Positions 14,885 through 24,993 of a DNA stretch of 64,000 nt are shown piece after piece. The stretch comes from Verrucomicrobiota bacterium. GTDB lineage: Bacteria > Verrucomicrobiota > Verrucomicrobiia > Opitutales > UBA953. Location of the stretch: NCBI GenBank assembly GCA_026397965.1, contig JAPLTU010000039.1, positions 1 through 64,000 on the forward strand, in the 5' to 3' direction. The first letter of the stretch is position 1, and the number at the start of each line of letters is the position of its first letter. The notes under the pieces were generated by a model. That model worked only from the letters and a program-made list of their open reading frames with translations, was not told the DNA's origin and did not search any database. The position numbers and the translations under genes were made by a program.

Positions 14885-17320
14885 TCAGCGACGAACGGTC
14901 CAACCGGCGCCCTTTTCAAGCGAAGCGATGACGACGCCCAGAGCTTGATTAGTCTCTTCGTCGGTGAGGGTGCGCGCGGCATGGCGCCAACGAATTTCAA
15001 AGGCCAGACTGCGGCATCCTTCCGGCAGCCCGACACCATTAAAGACGTCGAAACAGTTGACCGACTCGAGGGCGAACTCTTTGCCGGCGGCTTTACTGGC
15101 GCCTTGGCGGACCCGGCTCTCGACTTCGGCGGCCGCGATACCCACGGGGACGATCACGGCTACATCCTTGGTCACCGGCGGGAAAGAAGAGAAAGCCTCG
15201 TAGCGCGGGATCTTCCGGATTTCGGCGAATGCCGAACGCGGGAAGATGATTTCTCCGGCCACGACCGAACCCTTGATTCCGATCAGACGCGTCCAGCGTA
15301 GGTCAAGGATGCCACAGGCGCCTTCGGCGATCCGCCCGCGGTCCGCGAGGGCCGCGGCATGGTTGGTCTGCCAAAGACCACTCGATGCGGGACCGAAAGA
15401 AAGGCGGACGGCAGAGACGCCCGCAAGGGCGGCCACATCTTGGAGCAAGCGTTTGGCACGCAAGCCGTCAAAGGCTTCGCGCGATTTCCAAGAACGCACG
15501 ACGGGTTCAGCGAGAGCGGCAAAAGCCACGGAGATGAACTCGCGGACCGTGCCATCCGCCTGCGGACGAAAAACCGTCCCGACCTCGAAGAGGCCCTGCG
15601 GGTCGGCATGGACGGATAGATTGAGAGCGAGCGCACCAGCCAGCCCAGGTAATAGCGAAGCCCGCAGGTGCGTCTGATCCGCGGTCAGAGGATTATCCAA
15701 GGCAAGGGCTGCGGCCTTATCGGCGCCGAGCGTGCGTTCCAATTCAGCGGCATCACGCAAAGAGTAATGGCAACATTCGGTGAAACCAGCTCCCGCCAGA
15801 CGCGTCGAAACTTCGCGGGTAAAGACCGAAGACAAAGCATCCTCTTCGCCGGGCAACGGCGCGACCGGACGGCCGACGGGCACCTTATCGGTTCCGTAGA
15901 TTCGGATAAATTCCTCCACCAGATCGATGGGCCGCGTGACGTCGGAACGGAATGATGGGACAACGACCGAAAGACCGTGAGCACTCGGCTTGACCGTGAA
16001 CCCTAAGCGGGTGAAAGCTGCGATAATATCGGACTCAGCGATGGCGGTGCCTAGTTTGGCGGCGACGTACCCGGCAGGAAGTTCGATGGTGACATCAGCG
16101 CGAGGTGCCTGCCCGACCGCGACGGCGGGCCCGACAACTTGAGCACCCGCGTACTCGATAAGCAAGTCGGTGGCGAGACGCGAAGCCAGCTCGACGCCCG
16201 CAGGATCCACATCACGGGCAAAACGGTGAGAAGAATCCGTGGACACACCTAAGCGCCGGGCGACGCGGCGGATTTCACCAGGACGGAACCAAGCGGACTC
16301 CAAAAGAATATCCGTCGTCGTTGATGTCACGCCGGACTCGGCGCCACCCATTACGCCGGCGACAACCAACGGGCGTTCCGCATCGGCGATGACGCAGATG
16401 CCAGTCTCGAGCTTCACCTTCTTGCCGTCGAGCAGGACGATTTCTTCACCTTCGCGAGCGGGACGGGCTTCGATCCCTTCGCGCACCTGTTTAGCGTCGA
16501 AAGCATGCAAGGGCTGACCAACTTCGAGCAGCACCCAATTGGTGATATCGACGACATTATTAATCGGGCGGAGACCAGCGGCCTCGAGGTCGCGACGCAT
16601 CCATTCCGGACTCGGGCCGACTTTGACATTCCGCAAAGTGCGCAGAGTATAATAAGGACAGAATTCGGAAGACGAACGGACGAATTTAAATCCCTCCTGG
16701 GCAGAAGGCGCGGAGGCCAGTCCGGCGGCCGTCTTGATCGATAGTGGCTTAAGCTGCAGACCCAACGCGGCCGCGATATCACGGGCCAGGCCACGCAGGC
16801 CGAGACAATCTCCACGGTTTGGCGTTACGGAAATATCTAAGACCGTATCCGGCGCACCATAGAGTTGATTGAGCGGTGTACCGAGGGCTGGCTTGCGCGG
16901 GGGCAGGATCAGCAGACCGTCCTCGCCCTTACCTAAGCCCAGTTCTTCTGCCGAGCACATCATCCCCATCGAATCGACATCGCGAAGCTTGGAAACCTTG
17001 ATCTCAAAACCGCCAGGCATCAGCGTGCCGGGCAAAGCCACGGGCACTCGGTCACCGGCCTTGAAATTCTTGGCGCCGCAGACGATCTGGCGCGGAGCGC
17101 CCTCACCGACGTCGACCAGACAGACACTGAGCCGATCGGCCTTCGGGTGTTTTTCGAAAGAAAGAATTTCGCCTACCACCACGAGAGGCAATGGCGAGAG
17201 ACCAAAAGACTGGATTGATTCGACCTCAAGACCGAGCATCGGGAGGATATCCGCGAGACGTTCGGGCGTGACGCCGGCGAGTTCGACGTGACGAGCAAGA
17301 GCTTGGAGCGAAACTTTCAT
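14885..17320 (-). CDS. pheT: Phenylalanyl-tRNA synthetase beta subunit
   Basis: The 811-residue subunit forms the (alpha-beta)2 enzyme with PheS. The N-terminal tRNA-binding fold is seen at about 40-155 (FEKHPKADRLSVCLVD, QIVCGAKNFKAGD, MGMMCSAEELGLG), then the B3/B4 editing domain (PNRGDCLGLRGLARDIAA, NNVVDITNWVLLEVGQPLHAFD), B5 (RRVARRLGVSTDSSHRFARDVDP), the catalytic-like core, and a C-terminal FDX-ACB domain (FSSFPPVTKDVAVIV ... LTDEETNQALG). It starts 3 bases after the pheS stop. No T-box or Phe-rich leader peptide is visible upstream of pheS. Confidence 0.95.
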   Translation of the reverse strand: MKVSLQALARHVELAGVTPERLADILPMLGLEVESIQSFGLSPLPLVVVGEILSFEKHPKADRLSVCLVDVGEGAPRQIVCGAKNFKAGDRVPVALPGTLMPGGFEIKVSKLRDVDSMGMMCSAEELGLGKGEDGLLILPPRKPALGTPLNQLYGAPDTVLDISVTPNRGDCLGLRGLARDIAAALGLQLKPLSIKTAAGLASAPSAQEGFKFVRSSSEFCPYYTLRTLRNVKVGPSPEWMRRDLEAAGLRPINNVVDITNWVLLEVGQPLHAFDAKQVREGIEARPAREGEEIVLLDGKKVKLETGICVIADAERPLVVAGVMGGAESGVTSTTTDILLESAWFRPGEIRRVARRLGVSTDSSHRFARDVDPAGVELASRLATDLLIEYAGAQVVGPAVAVGQAPRADVTIELPAGYVAAKLGTAIAESDIIAAFTRLGFTVKPSAHGLSVVVPSFRSDVTRPIDLVEEFIRIYGTDKVPVGRPVAPLPGEEDALSSVFTREVSTRLAGAGFTECCHYSLRDAAELERTLGADKAAALALDNPLTADQTHLRASLLPGLAGALALNLSVHADPQGLFEVGTVFRPQADGTVREFISVAFAALAEPVVRSWKSREAFDGLRAKRLLQDVAALAGVSAVRLSFGPASSGLWQTNHAAALADRGRIAEGACGILDLRWTRLIGIKGSVVAGEIIFPRSAFAEIRKIPRYEAFSSFPPVTKDVAVIVPVGIAAAEVESRVRQGASKAAGKEFALESVNCFDVFNGVGLPEGCRSLAFEIRWRHAARTLTDEETNQALGVVIASLEKGAGWTVRR

Positions 17321-17323
17321 GGC

Positions 17324-18364
17324 TTAGGCGAACTGGCGCAGGAAGCGCGTATCGTTATTATAAAAAAGGCGGATATCATCGATGCCGTGGACCAGCATCG
17401 CGATGCGTTCCAGACCAAGACCGAAAGCGAGACCCGACCATTCGTTTGGATCCAAGCCACAGAGCTCGAGCACCTTCGGGTCGACGAGACCGCAGCCCAT
17501 GATTTCGAGCCAGCGATTGGAAAGACGACCGAGATTAGGTGAGCGCAGATCCATCTCGAAACTCGGCTCCGTAAAGGGGAAGAAAGAAGGACGGAGACGA
17601 ATCTCTGCCTCGGGGCCGAAAGTTTCCTTCACGAAGAAATCGAGGACGCCGCGGAGATCGGCCAGCGTCACGTTGCGATCAATCCAAAGACCTTCGACCT
17701 GATGGAAATTGGCCGAGTGGGTGGCGTCGACCGCATCGCGGCGGAAACAACGCCCGGGGGCGACGATCCGGAAAGGAGGTTTACGTGAAAGCATCGTGCG
17801 CACCTGGACGCTGGAGGTATGCGTACGAAGGAGGATCGCTTCCTCGCCTTTGCGCGGCGCATCGGCGGAGCGAAAAGATTTGGGGAGATAGAGCGTATCC
17901 TGCATATCCCGGGCTGGGTGATCGGCCGGCGTATTGAGGGCGTCGAAGCAATGCCACTCCGTTTCGACCTCGGGACCTTCGGCGACCGTGAAACCTAATT
18001 TGCGCAAGGTGCTGAGAATCTTTTCGCGGGTGCGGCTCAGCGGGTGCAGGGAGCCGGCGGGGGCGTCCGGACTGGGCAACGTCGAATCGAGGGGCGCACC
18101 CAAGGCGCCGGCGATTTCGGACTCTTCGATTTTAACCTGCAGGGTCGCGAGCAATTCTTCGACGGCTTTCTTGGCTTCGTTGATGAGCTTACCGACCACG
18201 GGCCGATCTTCTTTCGAAAGCGTCGCCAGGCCTTTCATCACCTGAGTCAAGGAACCGTTCGGACCGACGACCCGGGCCTTGAACGCTTCCATCTCCGCGC
18301 GGGTCGAAACGCCGGAAGCCTCTTGGGTCGCGGCGGCGACGAGTTGGACGAGCTGCTGCTGCAT
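17324..18364 (-). CDS. pheS: Phenylalanyl-tRNA synthetase alpha subunit
   Basis: The 346-residue catalytic subunit charges tRNA-Phe. An N-terminal coiled-coil (1-85) is followed by the class II core: HPLSRTREKILSTLRKLGF, GPEVETEWHCFDALNTPADHPARDMQDT, LLRTHTSSVQVRTM, PGRCFRRD, THSANFHQVEGLWID, and the C-terminal FGLGLERIAMLVHGIDDIRLFYNNDTRFLRQF. ATG 18364 (MQQQLVQL) is chosen over 18409 because the upstream 15 residues fall in the terminator-proximal leader and lack family similarity. Confidence 0.95.
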   Translation of the reverse strand: MQQQLVQLVAAATQEASGVSTRAEMEAFKARVVGPNGSLTQVMKGLATLSKEDRPVVGKLINEAKKAVEELLATLQVKIEESEIAGALGAPLDSTLPSPDAPAGSLHPLSRTREKILSTLRKLGFTVAEGPEVETEWHCFDALNTPADHPARDMQDTLYLPKSFRSADAPRKGEEAILLRTHTSSVQVRTMLSRKPPFRIVAPGRCFRRDAVDATHSANFHQVEGLWIDRNVTLADLRGVLDFFVKETFGPEAEIRLRPSFFPFTEPSFEMDLRSPNLGRLSNRWLEIMGCGLVDPKVLELCGLDPNEWSGLAFGLGLERIAMLVHGIDDIRLFYNNDTRFLRQFA

Positions 18365-18410
18365 GGATAGATTTGTGTGTTGGCGGGGAAAGTCGGCAAG
18401 CGAAAGCACC

Positions 18411-18444
18411 CAGAAACAAAGAAGCCCCGGAGGGCCGGGGCTTC
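18411..18444 (-). terminator. Rho-independent terminator after rplT
   Basis: GAAGCCCCGG and CCGGGGCTTC pair perfectly around AGGG (18421-18444). On the minus strand the stem is followed by TTTGTTTCTG. It ends the rpmI-rplT message, with pheS starting 57 bases beyond the stem on the same strand. Confidence 0.85.
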
Positions 18445-18470
18445 GAAAGCGGGACGGATTAACCGTTAAC

Positions 18471-18827
18471 TCAGACGAGGGCGGCTTTGGCCTTGGTCAC
18501 GATGGCCTCGAAGGCCGGCATGTCGTGAATCGCCAGCTCGCTCAGATTCTTACGGTCCATGGTGATGTTAGCCTTTTTGAGGCCAGCAATCAGACGGCTG
18601 TAAGAGATACCGAGGGGACGGCAGGAAGCGTTCAGACGAACGATCCACAATTGGCGGAAGGTCGACTTATTCTTCCGCCGGTCGCGGTAAGCGAACTTCT
18701 GGGCGCGCTGGACGGCCTCGAGGGCGTAGACGTACAGGCGTGATTTATTTCCGAAATAGCCCTTAGCCGCTTTAATCATACGACGCTTGCGCGCCTTAGT
18801 GGCTGGACCGTTGGTTGCTCTAGGCAT
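18471..18827 (-). CDS. rplT: 50S ribosomal protein L20
   Basis: The 118-residue product binds 23S rRNA early in large-subunit assembly. It starts MPRATNGPATKARKRRMIKAAKGYFG and contains RDRRKNKSTFRQLWIVRLNA and YSRLIAGLKKANI, all L20 signatures. It is downstream of rpmI after an 85-base spacer in which I see nothing, and is closed by the hairpin at 18421-18444. infC is not upstream of it, unlike in most bacteria (see 19858). Confidence 0.96.
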   Translation of the reverse strand: MPRATNGPATKARKRRMIKAAKGYFGNKSRLYVYALEAVQRAQKFAYRDRRKNKSTFRQLWIVRLNASCRPLGISYSRLIAGLKKANITMDRKNLSELAIHDMPAFEAIVTKAKAALV

Positions 18828-18912
18828 GTTGGTATGTTGTGTTTATTGGGTTTAGATGGCCTGGGGGTCGCCTTAATGAACACCCGGTCGGCCAAAAATA
18901 GTAGCCGCCGCT

Positions 18913-19104
18913 TTATGCGAAAGGCATCGAAGCCAGCATGTTCTTCTCGAAGCCGGAGTCGACGCGCTTGGACTTATTGGCACGGCGACGTTGCTTGCGA
19001 GACTTGGAGCTCAGCAAGTGGCGTCCGTTAGGGGAGCGGCGCATCACTTTGCCGGTTCCGGTTACCTTGAAGCGCTTGGAGATGGACTTGCGGGTCTTTT
19101 GCAT
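18913..19104 (-). CDS. rpmI: 50S ribosomal protein L35
   Basis: The 63-residue, very basic protein starts MQKTRKSISKRFKVTGTGKVMRR and contains the family core HLLSSKSRKQRRR. ATG 19104 is chosen; a start 7 codons earlier (19125) would add residues without family match. It lies first in a two-gene unit with rplT. The 174 bases upstream hold a short palindrome at 19203-19221 and no promoter I can name with confidence. Confidence 0.95.
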   Translation of the reverse strand: MQKTRKSISKRFKVTGTGKVMRRSPNGRHLLSSKSRKQRRRANKSKRVDSGFEKNMLASMPFA

Positions 19105-19202
19105 GGCGGGAAAGGGTCGGAACAAAGGGACTCTGGGGTGACTTGTAAAGGGGAAAGGGCTGGCACAAGGCGTTGTTCGTACGATTCCTTTAATTCATGG
19201 CC

Positions 19203-19221
19203 CGGCTGAGTCGCTCAGCCG
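19203..19221. repeat. Isolated palindrome between rpmI and the peroxiredoxin gene
   Basis: CGGCTGAGTCGCTCAGCCG is a perfect 8-base stem with a 3-base centre. It resembles the arm sequence GGCTGACC...GGTCAGCC at 1108-1128 but lacks the GTAGGG border. A TTGACA at 19223-19228 follows immediately; no well-spaced -10 box is seen. It could be an operator in the divergent region, but nothing proves this. Confidence 0.4.
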
Positions 19222-19278
19222 TTTGACAAATGAGCAGATCCGCCTCCCCCTTAATCTCACCTTAAAACCTTTAAAAAC

Positions 19279-19755
19279 ATGATTTCATTAGGAAAAAAGC
19301 CGAATCTGAAGTTCAAAGTTCAAGCCCATCGAACCGGGAAAACAGAGGAAGTGCCCTTTGGCGAGCTAATCGAGGGGCCCACCCTTGTTTCGGTCTATAT
19401 GCGCAACAATACCTCCTCCTGTGACCTCCAGAACGCTGAGCTGGGTAAAAATATGCAAGCCATTGCCAAACAAGGATTTAAAATTATATCCGTCTCTCGA
19501 GACACTTGCACCTCTCATACAAAGTACGCCGCCAAGCACGGCTACAAGTTCGACCTGGTATCGGACCCCGAGGACCAGTTTGCCAAGGCCGTTGATGGCA
19601 TTGTGGAGAAGTCGATGTACGGTAAAAAGTATCTGGGCCCAGCGCGGGCCGCCTACCTCTTTGACGGCAAGGGCAAGCTGATTGCGATCGTCCCCAAAGT
19701 CGAAGCCGCGACCCATGGGCGACAGTTGCTTGAGGCGATGGCGGGCCTGAAATAA
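19279..19755 (+). CDS. Peroxiredoxin-like thiol protein (Bcp/AhpC-TSA family)
   Basis: The 158-residue product probably reduces hydroperoxides in the cytoplasm. The family's TxxC active site is kept as T45-S46-S47-C48, and the conserved arginine fits R123 in GPARAAYLFDG. SVSRDTCTSHTKYAAKHGYKFDLVSDPE (71-98) is typical of Bcp. C76 could serve as a resolving cysteine. The usual YPKDxTPGC is altered to VYMRNNTSSC, so the substrate may differ from classical Bcp. It stands between divergent rpmI and infC. Confidence 0.75.
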   Translation: MISLGKKPNLKFKVQAHRTGKTEEVPFGELIEGPTLVSVYMRNNTSSCDLQNAELGKNMQAIAKQGFKIISVSRDTCTSHTKYAAKHGYKFDLVSDPEDQFAKAVDGIVEKSMYGKKYLGPARAAYLFDGKGKLIAIVPKVEAATHGRQLLEAMAGLK

Positions 19756-19857
19756 AATCCGGCACGAGCCTAAGGAAAAGCACTCGTGATAATCGGTGCT
19801 TGAACCAAGGCCGTGAAACAAAGAGTTTTATAGGCGAGACACATCTGAAGTTAACTA

Positions 19858-20529
19858 ATGCCTACGCCCTACCGCCCTAACAGTCCCCGGCCCAAACCTA
19901 ATAAGTCGGCCCCACCCCGCGGGAACTTCCGCAAAGAAGACAAAGGCCCTAAGCGCAACGATCGCATCCGTGCGACCGAAGTCCGTGTGATTTCACCGAA
20001 GGGTGACATGCTGGGCGTCATGCAGACGGCACGCGCCATCGAGCTCGCCCGCGAGCTCGGCGTCGACCTTATCGAAATCGCGGCCACCGCGGTGCCGCCG
20101 GTCTGCAAATTGATGGAGTACGGCAAGTACCTTTACGAAGAGGCCAAGAAACATAAGCACCAGAAGGCCACGACGAAGGTGAAGGAAGTAAAACTCCGTC
20201 CACGTATCGACGTCCATGACCTGATGATCAAGGTGCGCCGGGCCGAAAACTTCCTCTACCACGGCCATAAAGTTAAACTTCTTTTGCAGTATCGCTATCG
20301 CGAGCTTGAGCATCCGGAAATCGGCGTCGACACGATCACCCGGGCCATCAACGAACTGTCGCACATCTGCACCCGGGACAACGAGCCCAAGCGCAGCGGC
20401 CGAGCAATCGTCGTCGGCCTCACCCCCGTCCAGCAGAATAAACGTAAACTCGTGCACAATGAAATGCCCGGAGATGAAGACGGCGAAGATGATTCTTCGG
20501 TGGATAACGGCGAGAACGACGCGGAATAA
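19858..20529 (+). CDS. infC: Translation initiation factor IF-3
   Basis: The 223-residue factor binds the 30S subunit and proofreads start-codon pairing. The N-domain contains NDRIRATEVRVISPKGDMLGVM and EIAATAVPPVCKLMEYGKY; the C-domain has KEVKLRPRIDVHDLMIKVRRAENFL and GHKVKLLLQYRYRELEHPEIG. It carries a basic Pro/Lys-rich N-terminal extension of about 30 residues and an acidic tail (GDEDGEDDSS). The start is ATG, not the rare AUU or AUC that gives E. coli infC its self-control. It does not precede rpmI-rplT; these lie divergently, with a peroxiredoxin gene between. Confidence 0.95.
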   Translation: MPTPYRPNSPRPKPNKSAPPRGNFRKEDKGPKRNDRIRATEVRVISPKGDMLGVMQTARAIELARELGVDLIEIAATAVPPVCKLMEYGKYLYEEAKKHKHQKATTKVKEVKLRPRIDVHDLMIKVRRAENFLYHGHKVKLLLQYRYRELEHPEIGVDTITRAINELSHICTRDNEPKRSGRAIVVGLTPVQQNKRKLVHNEMPGDEDGEDDSSVDNGENDAE

Positions 20530-20533
20530 TTTT

Positions 20534-21514
20534 GTGCGACACCTGGTCGCCAAACTATTGAGCAGCGCTACCCTCTTATGCTTTTGCGCCGGGGCGGCCC
20601 GGGCGGCGAGCGGTGACATTTATCTCGGCGATTCCTTGCGCCAACTTGGCCTTCACGAATTAGAGCAAAAGAAAGGCGACCCCGCCGAAGCCGAGCGCCA
20701 TGGGGCCAAAGGCGGCATCGGGCTCTACGCCGAGAGGAACCGCGACTACCTTTGGGTCGATGGCATCAAGTTATACCTGAACGAAACCGTCGGCCTGGCG
20801 CACGGCAAACTCACCGTCTCGCGATTGGATTATGAAAAGATCTTGGTCCCGCTCTATTGGAAACTACCCACCCCGATGCCCGGCGCGAAGCGGATCATCA
20901 TCGACCCAGGACACGGAGGCAAAGACCCTGGCAAACAGAACGCTGCGCTCAACTACAACGAAAAAGCTGCGACGCTCGATACCGCCATCCGCCTAAAACT
21001 CATTCTCGATAAGCTCGGCTTCGAAGTCATCTTAACCCGCGAAAAAGATGTCGCAATCGAACTCGATCAGCGCGCGCCCATCGCTATCAAAAATAAAGCC
21101 GACCTTTTCGTGAGTCTTCATTACAACGGCGGAGCCAAAGGAGATACGAACAGTTCCGGGATCGAGACCTATTGCCTCAGCCCGGCCGGCCAACATTCGA
21201 CCAACGCCGCCCGAGGCAAAGCAGATACTTCCACGGAGGCCGGCAATCGCTTCGACGCCTGTAACCTGCAACTGGCCTGGAGCATCCAGCGCAGAATCAT
21301 CGCCGGTACTGGCGCCGAAGACCGGGGAGTTCGGCGGGCTCGTTTCGCCGTCCTCCGGACGCTCAATTGCCCTGGCGTGCTGGTCGAGGGCGGGTTCATT
21401 TCGAGCAAAAGCGAAGGGGCGCAGATCGCCAATCCGGCCTATCGTCAAAAAATCGCTGAAGCGGTGGCGGCAGGAATCAGCGACTACGCGCAACGGCTTC
21501 AGAGCAAACAGTAG
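20534..21514 (+). CDS. Secreted N-acetylmuramoyl-L-alanine amidase (Amidase_3)
   Basis: The 326-residue enzyme cuts the amide bond between MurNAc and the peptide stem of peptidoglycan, for example during cell separation. GTG 20534, 4 bases after the infC stop, gives a signal peptide MRHLVAKLLSSATLLCFCAGAARA. The mature part has a region of unknown role (25-115), then the zinc amidase domain: H127 in IDPGHGGKDPG, E143 in NYNEK, H196 in SLHYNG and the catalytic E285 in LVEGGFIS. In-frame sequence upstream belongs to infC in another frame, so the earlier ATG (20306) is rejected. The tight spacing suggests co-transcription with infC. Confidence 0.88.
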   Translation: MRHLVAKLLSSATLLCFCAGAARAASGDIYLGDSLRQLGLHELEQKKGDPAEAERHGAKGGIGLYAERNRDYLWVDGIKLYLNETVGLAHGKLTVSRLDYEKILVPLYWKLPTPMPGAKRIIIDPGHGGKDPGKQNAALNYNEKAATLDTAIRLKLILDKLGFEVILTREKDVAIELDQRAPIAIKNKADLFVSLHYNGGAKGDTNSSGIETYCLSPAGQHSTNAARGKADTSTEAGNRFDACNLQLAWSIQRRIIAGTGAEDRGVRRARFAVLRTLNCPGVLVEGGFISSKSEGAQIANPAYRQKIAEAVAAGISDYAQRLQSKQ

Positions 21515-21516
21515 TC

Positions 21517-21742
21517 TTTTAGGCCTAAAATAGCCAAAATAAGTAAAGCGGCCGAAGCCGAAAGTCCTTCCGGTCTAATTTCTGCCTATAATCGGCTTGC
21601 CAGCCCCCCTGTCGAACGGTTCGTTCAATCTTCCTTTCGGCCCTCTGGCACCTGTCAGCGGACTCTCCTTAGGGAAAACAACAACCACAACCAAACCCTG
21701 GAACCGTCGCTCGCGACGACCAGGAGAAACAGTCAAAACACA
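21517..21742 (+). promoter_or_regulatory. Leader region of rpsA
   Basis: The 228-base gap before rpsA holds several signals. TTTTAGGCCTAAAA (21517-21530) is a perfect palindrome 2 bases after the amidase stop. An exact TATAAT lies at 21587-21592, though no good -35 box is 16-18 bases upstream. The leader has a GAACG/CGTTC hairpin near 21614 and CGTCGC/GCGACG near 21710. AGGAG is at 21722-21726, 16 bases before the ATG, longer than the usual spacing. S1 genes often repress their own translation through structured leaders, so this leader could do the same. Confidence 0.45.
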
Positions 21743-23461
<1,719 letters not shown>

Positions 23462-23485
23462 GATCCTTCTTAGTCCAACGAATCA

Positions 23486-23512
23486 GACCCCGGGTAACCG
23501 GGGTCTTTTTTT
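23486..23512 (+). terminator. Rho-independent terminator after rpsA
   Basis: GACCCCGG and CCGGGGTC pair around GTAA, followed by seven T residues. It lies 25 bases after the rpsA stop. Confidence 0.92.
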
Positions 23513-23547
23513 GTACCCATAGGCCTCGTACCGCCTATCGTGCAGGC

Positions 23548-24993
23548 ATGGTTCCTTTCCAGGGATACGGTCGTCTGACTCGCAGCTCGACGCTGGCGCT
23601 ACTAACGACCGTGGTCGTACTGATCGCGGAATGGACCCAGCTCATTTCCGCCGGGGCGATGACAGCGCTGCGCACCGGCTGCCAAGTCTACGTGCTGCTG
23701 CGCATTATGCGGGCCCGCGTCTCCCCAGCCTATCTGCTGCTTTGGGGGCCGCTGGCATACTTCTGCCCAGTGCTCACCGCATTGATCATCTACCTCTTTG
23801 GCGGCAGGAAACATTCGTCGCTGGCGGATGCAAAAAAAGAAGTGAACCGGGTGGCATGGCGGCTGAGCGAAGAGCCAGATTTCGGGGGCAATAACTTCCG
23901 CCTCCTCGGCGATCGTCATGGGCGCGACACCCTTGAAGCCTTACGGACTCAGATTCGCGGCGCTCAAAAGCGAATTTATATTTCGACTTATATCCTGAGC
24001 AACGACGCCGTCGGGCGCGAAATCGTGAGTCTCCTCACCGCCCGCGCCAAGGCTGGCGTCGAAGTGCGCCTCTTGGTCGACGCCATCGGAAGTTGGGGCA
24101 TACCGCTGACACTCTGTCGGCCACTCCATCGCGCCGGCGGACAAATCGCCCGCTTTAACCCCGCGCTACCCATGCGCGGCAAAGGATCGGCGAATTGGCG
24201 TAACCATCGCAAGATCGCGGTGTTTGACGGCACGACCGCTATCATCGGCGGACAGAACCTCGGCCTGAAGTACATGGGGGAATCCCCTTCGAATCGACGC
24301 TTCCGCGATTGCTCATTCAGCATCGAAGGCCCGACGGCCGCTTCGATCGAACGCATCTTTATCGCTGATTGGTGCCAAGCGTCGGACGAACCTCCGATGA
24401 ATTTTGCGACCCAGCTGCGCGAACGACCACGCCCCGTCGGCCAAGCCCGGGTCGCCATCATCGCCTCGGGACCTGATTGCGAACAGGATCCGCTTTGGGA
24501 TGCCTACGTCCAGTTATTTTCGAACTGTAAGCGTTCGATCACTATCGTCACGCCTTACTTCGTGCCGGACCGCGTGCTCTTCTCCCTGCTCGTCACCGCC
24601 GCCCAAGCCGGCCGCCACGTGCGGATCATGGTGCCTCGCCGATCAGACCATCGGCTGCTCGATCTCGCCCGACGTTGGTACCTGCGGACGTTACGCGACG
24701 CGGGGGCTGATATTTTATTTTTTAAGCCGGATGTCTTACACGCGAAACTTGTCATCGTCGATGACGCACACCTGGTCGTCGGTTCAGCCAACCTCGACAT
24801 GCGCTCGCTATTCTTGAATTATGAAATCGGCGCCGTGGTCCGTGACCCAGCGGCGATCGAGACCGTCAATGCCCTCATTAATTCATGGGAGGTCGAATCG
24901 TCCCATTACTCGGAAGACCTTTATCGCCAAAGCCGGACGTGGCTGGGGCGCACGGTGGAAAATATCTCCAAGGTCCTGGCCCCTTGGCTTTGA
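23548..24993 (+). CDS. cls: Cardiolipin synthase (phospholipase D family)
   Basis: The 481-residue membrane enzyme joins two phosphatidylglycerols to make cardiolipin. Two N-terminal membrane helices (about 15-33 and 62-84) are followed by two PLD domains, each with an HKD motif: NHRKIAVFD (H220) and LHAKLVIVD (H398), both followed by the typical GGQN or GSANLDMRS. Length matches Cls (480-490). The stop is directly followed by the metX stop on the other strand, with no gap, so the two genes share their 3' ends. Confidence 0.92.
   Translation: MVPFQGYGRLTRSSTLALLTTVVVLIAEWTQLISAGAMTALRTGCQVYVLLRIMRARVSPAYLLLWGPLAYFCPVLTALIIYLFGGRKHSSLADAKKEVNRVAWRLSEEPDFGGNNFRLLGDRHGRDTLEALRTQIRGAQKRIYISTYILSNDAVGREIVSLLTARAKAGVEVRLLVDAIGSWGIPLTLCRPLHRAGGQIARFNPALPMRGKGSANWRNHRKIAVFDGTTAIIGGQNLGLKYMGESPSNRRFRDCSFSIEGPTAASIERIFIADWCQASDEPPMNFATQLRERPRPVGQARVAIIASGPDCEQDPLWDAYVQLFSNCKRSITIVTPYFVPDRVLFSLLVTAAQAGRHVRIMVPRRSDHRLLDLARRWYLRTLRDAGADILFFKPDVLHAKLVIVDDAHLVVGSANLDMRSLFLNYEIGAVVRDPAAIETVNALINSWEVESSHYSEDLYRQSRTWLGRTVENISKVLAPWL

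Noticed and set aside
18365-18470. T-box or attenuator before pheS
   Set aside because: No AGGGTGG T-box core and no Phe-rich leader peptide; the only hairpin is the rplT terminator.
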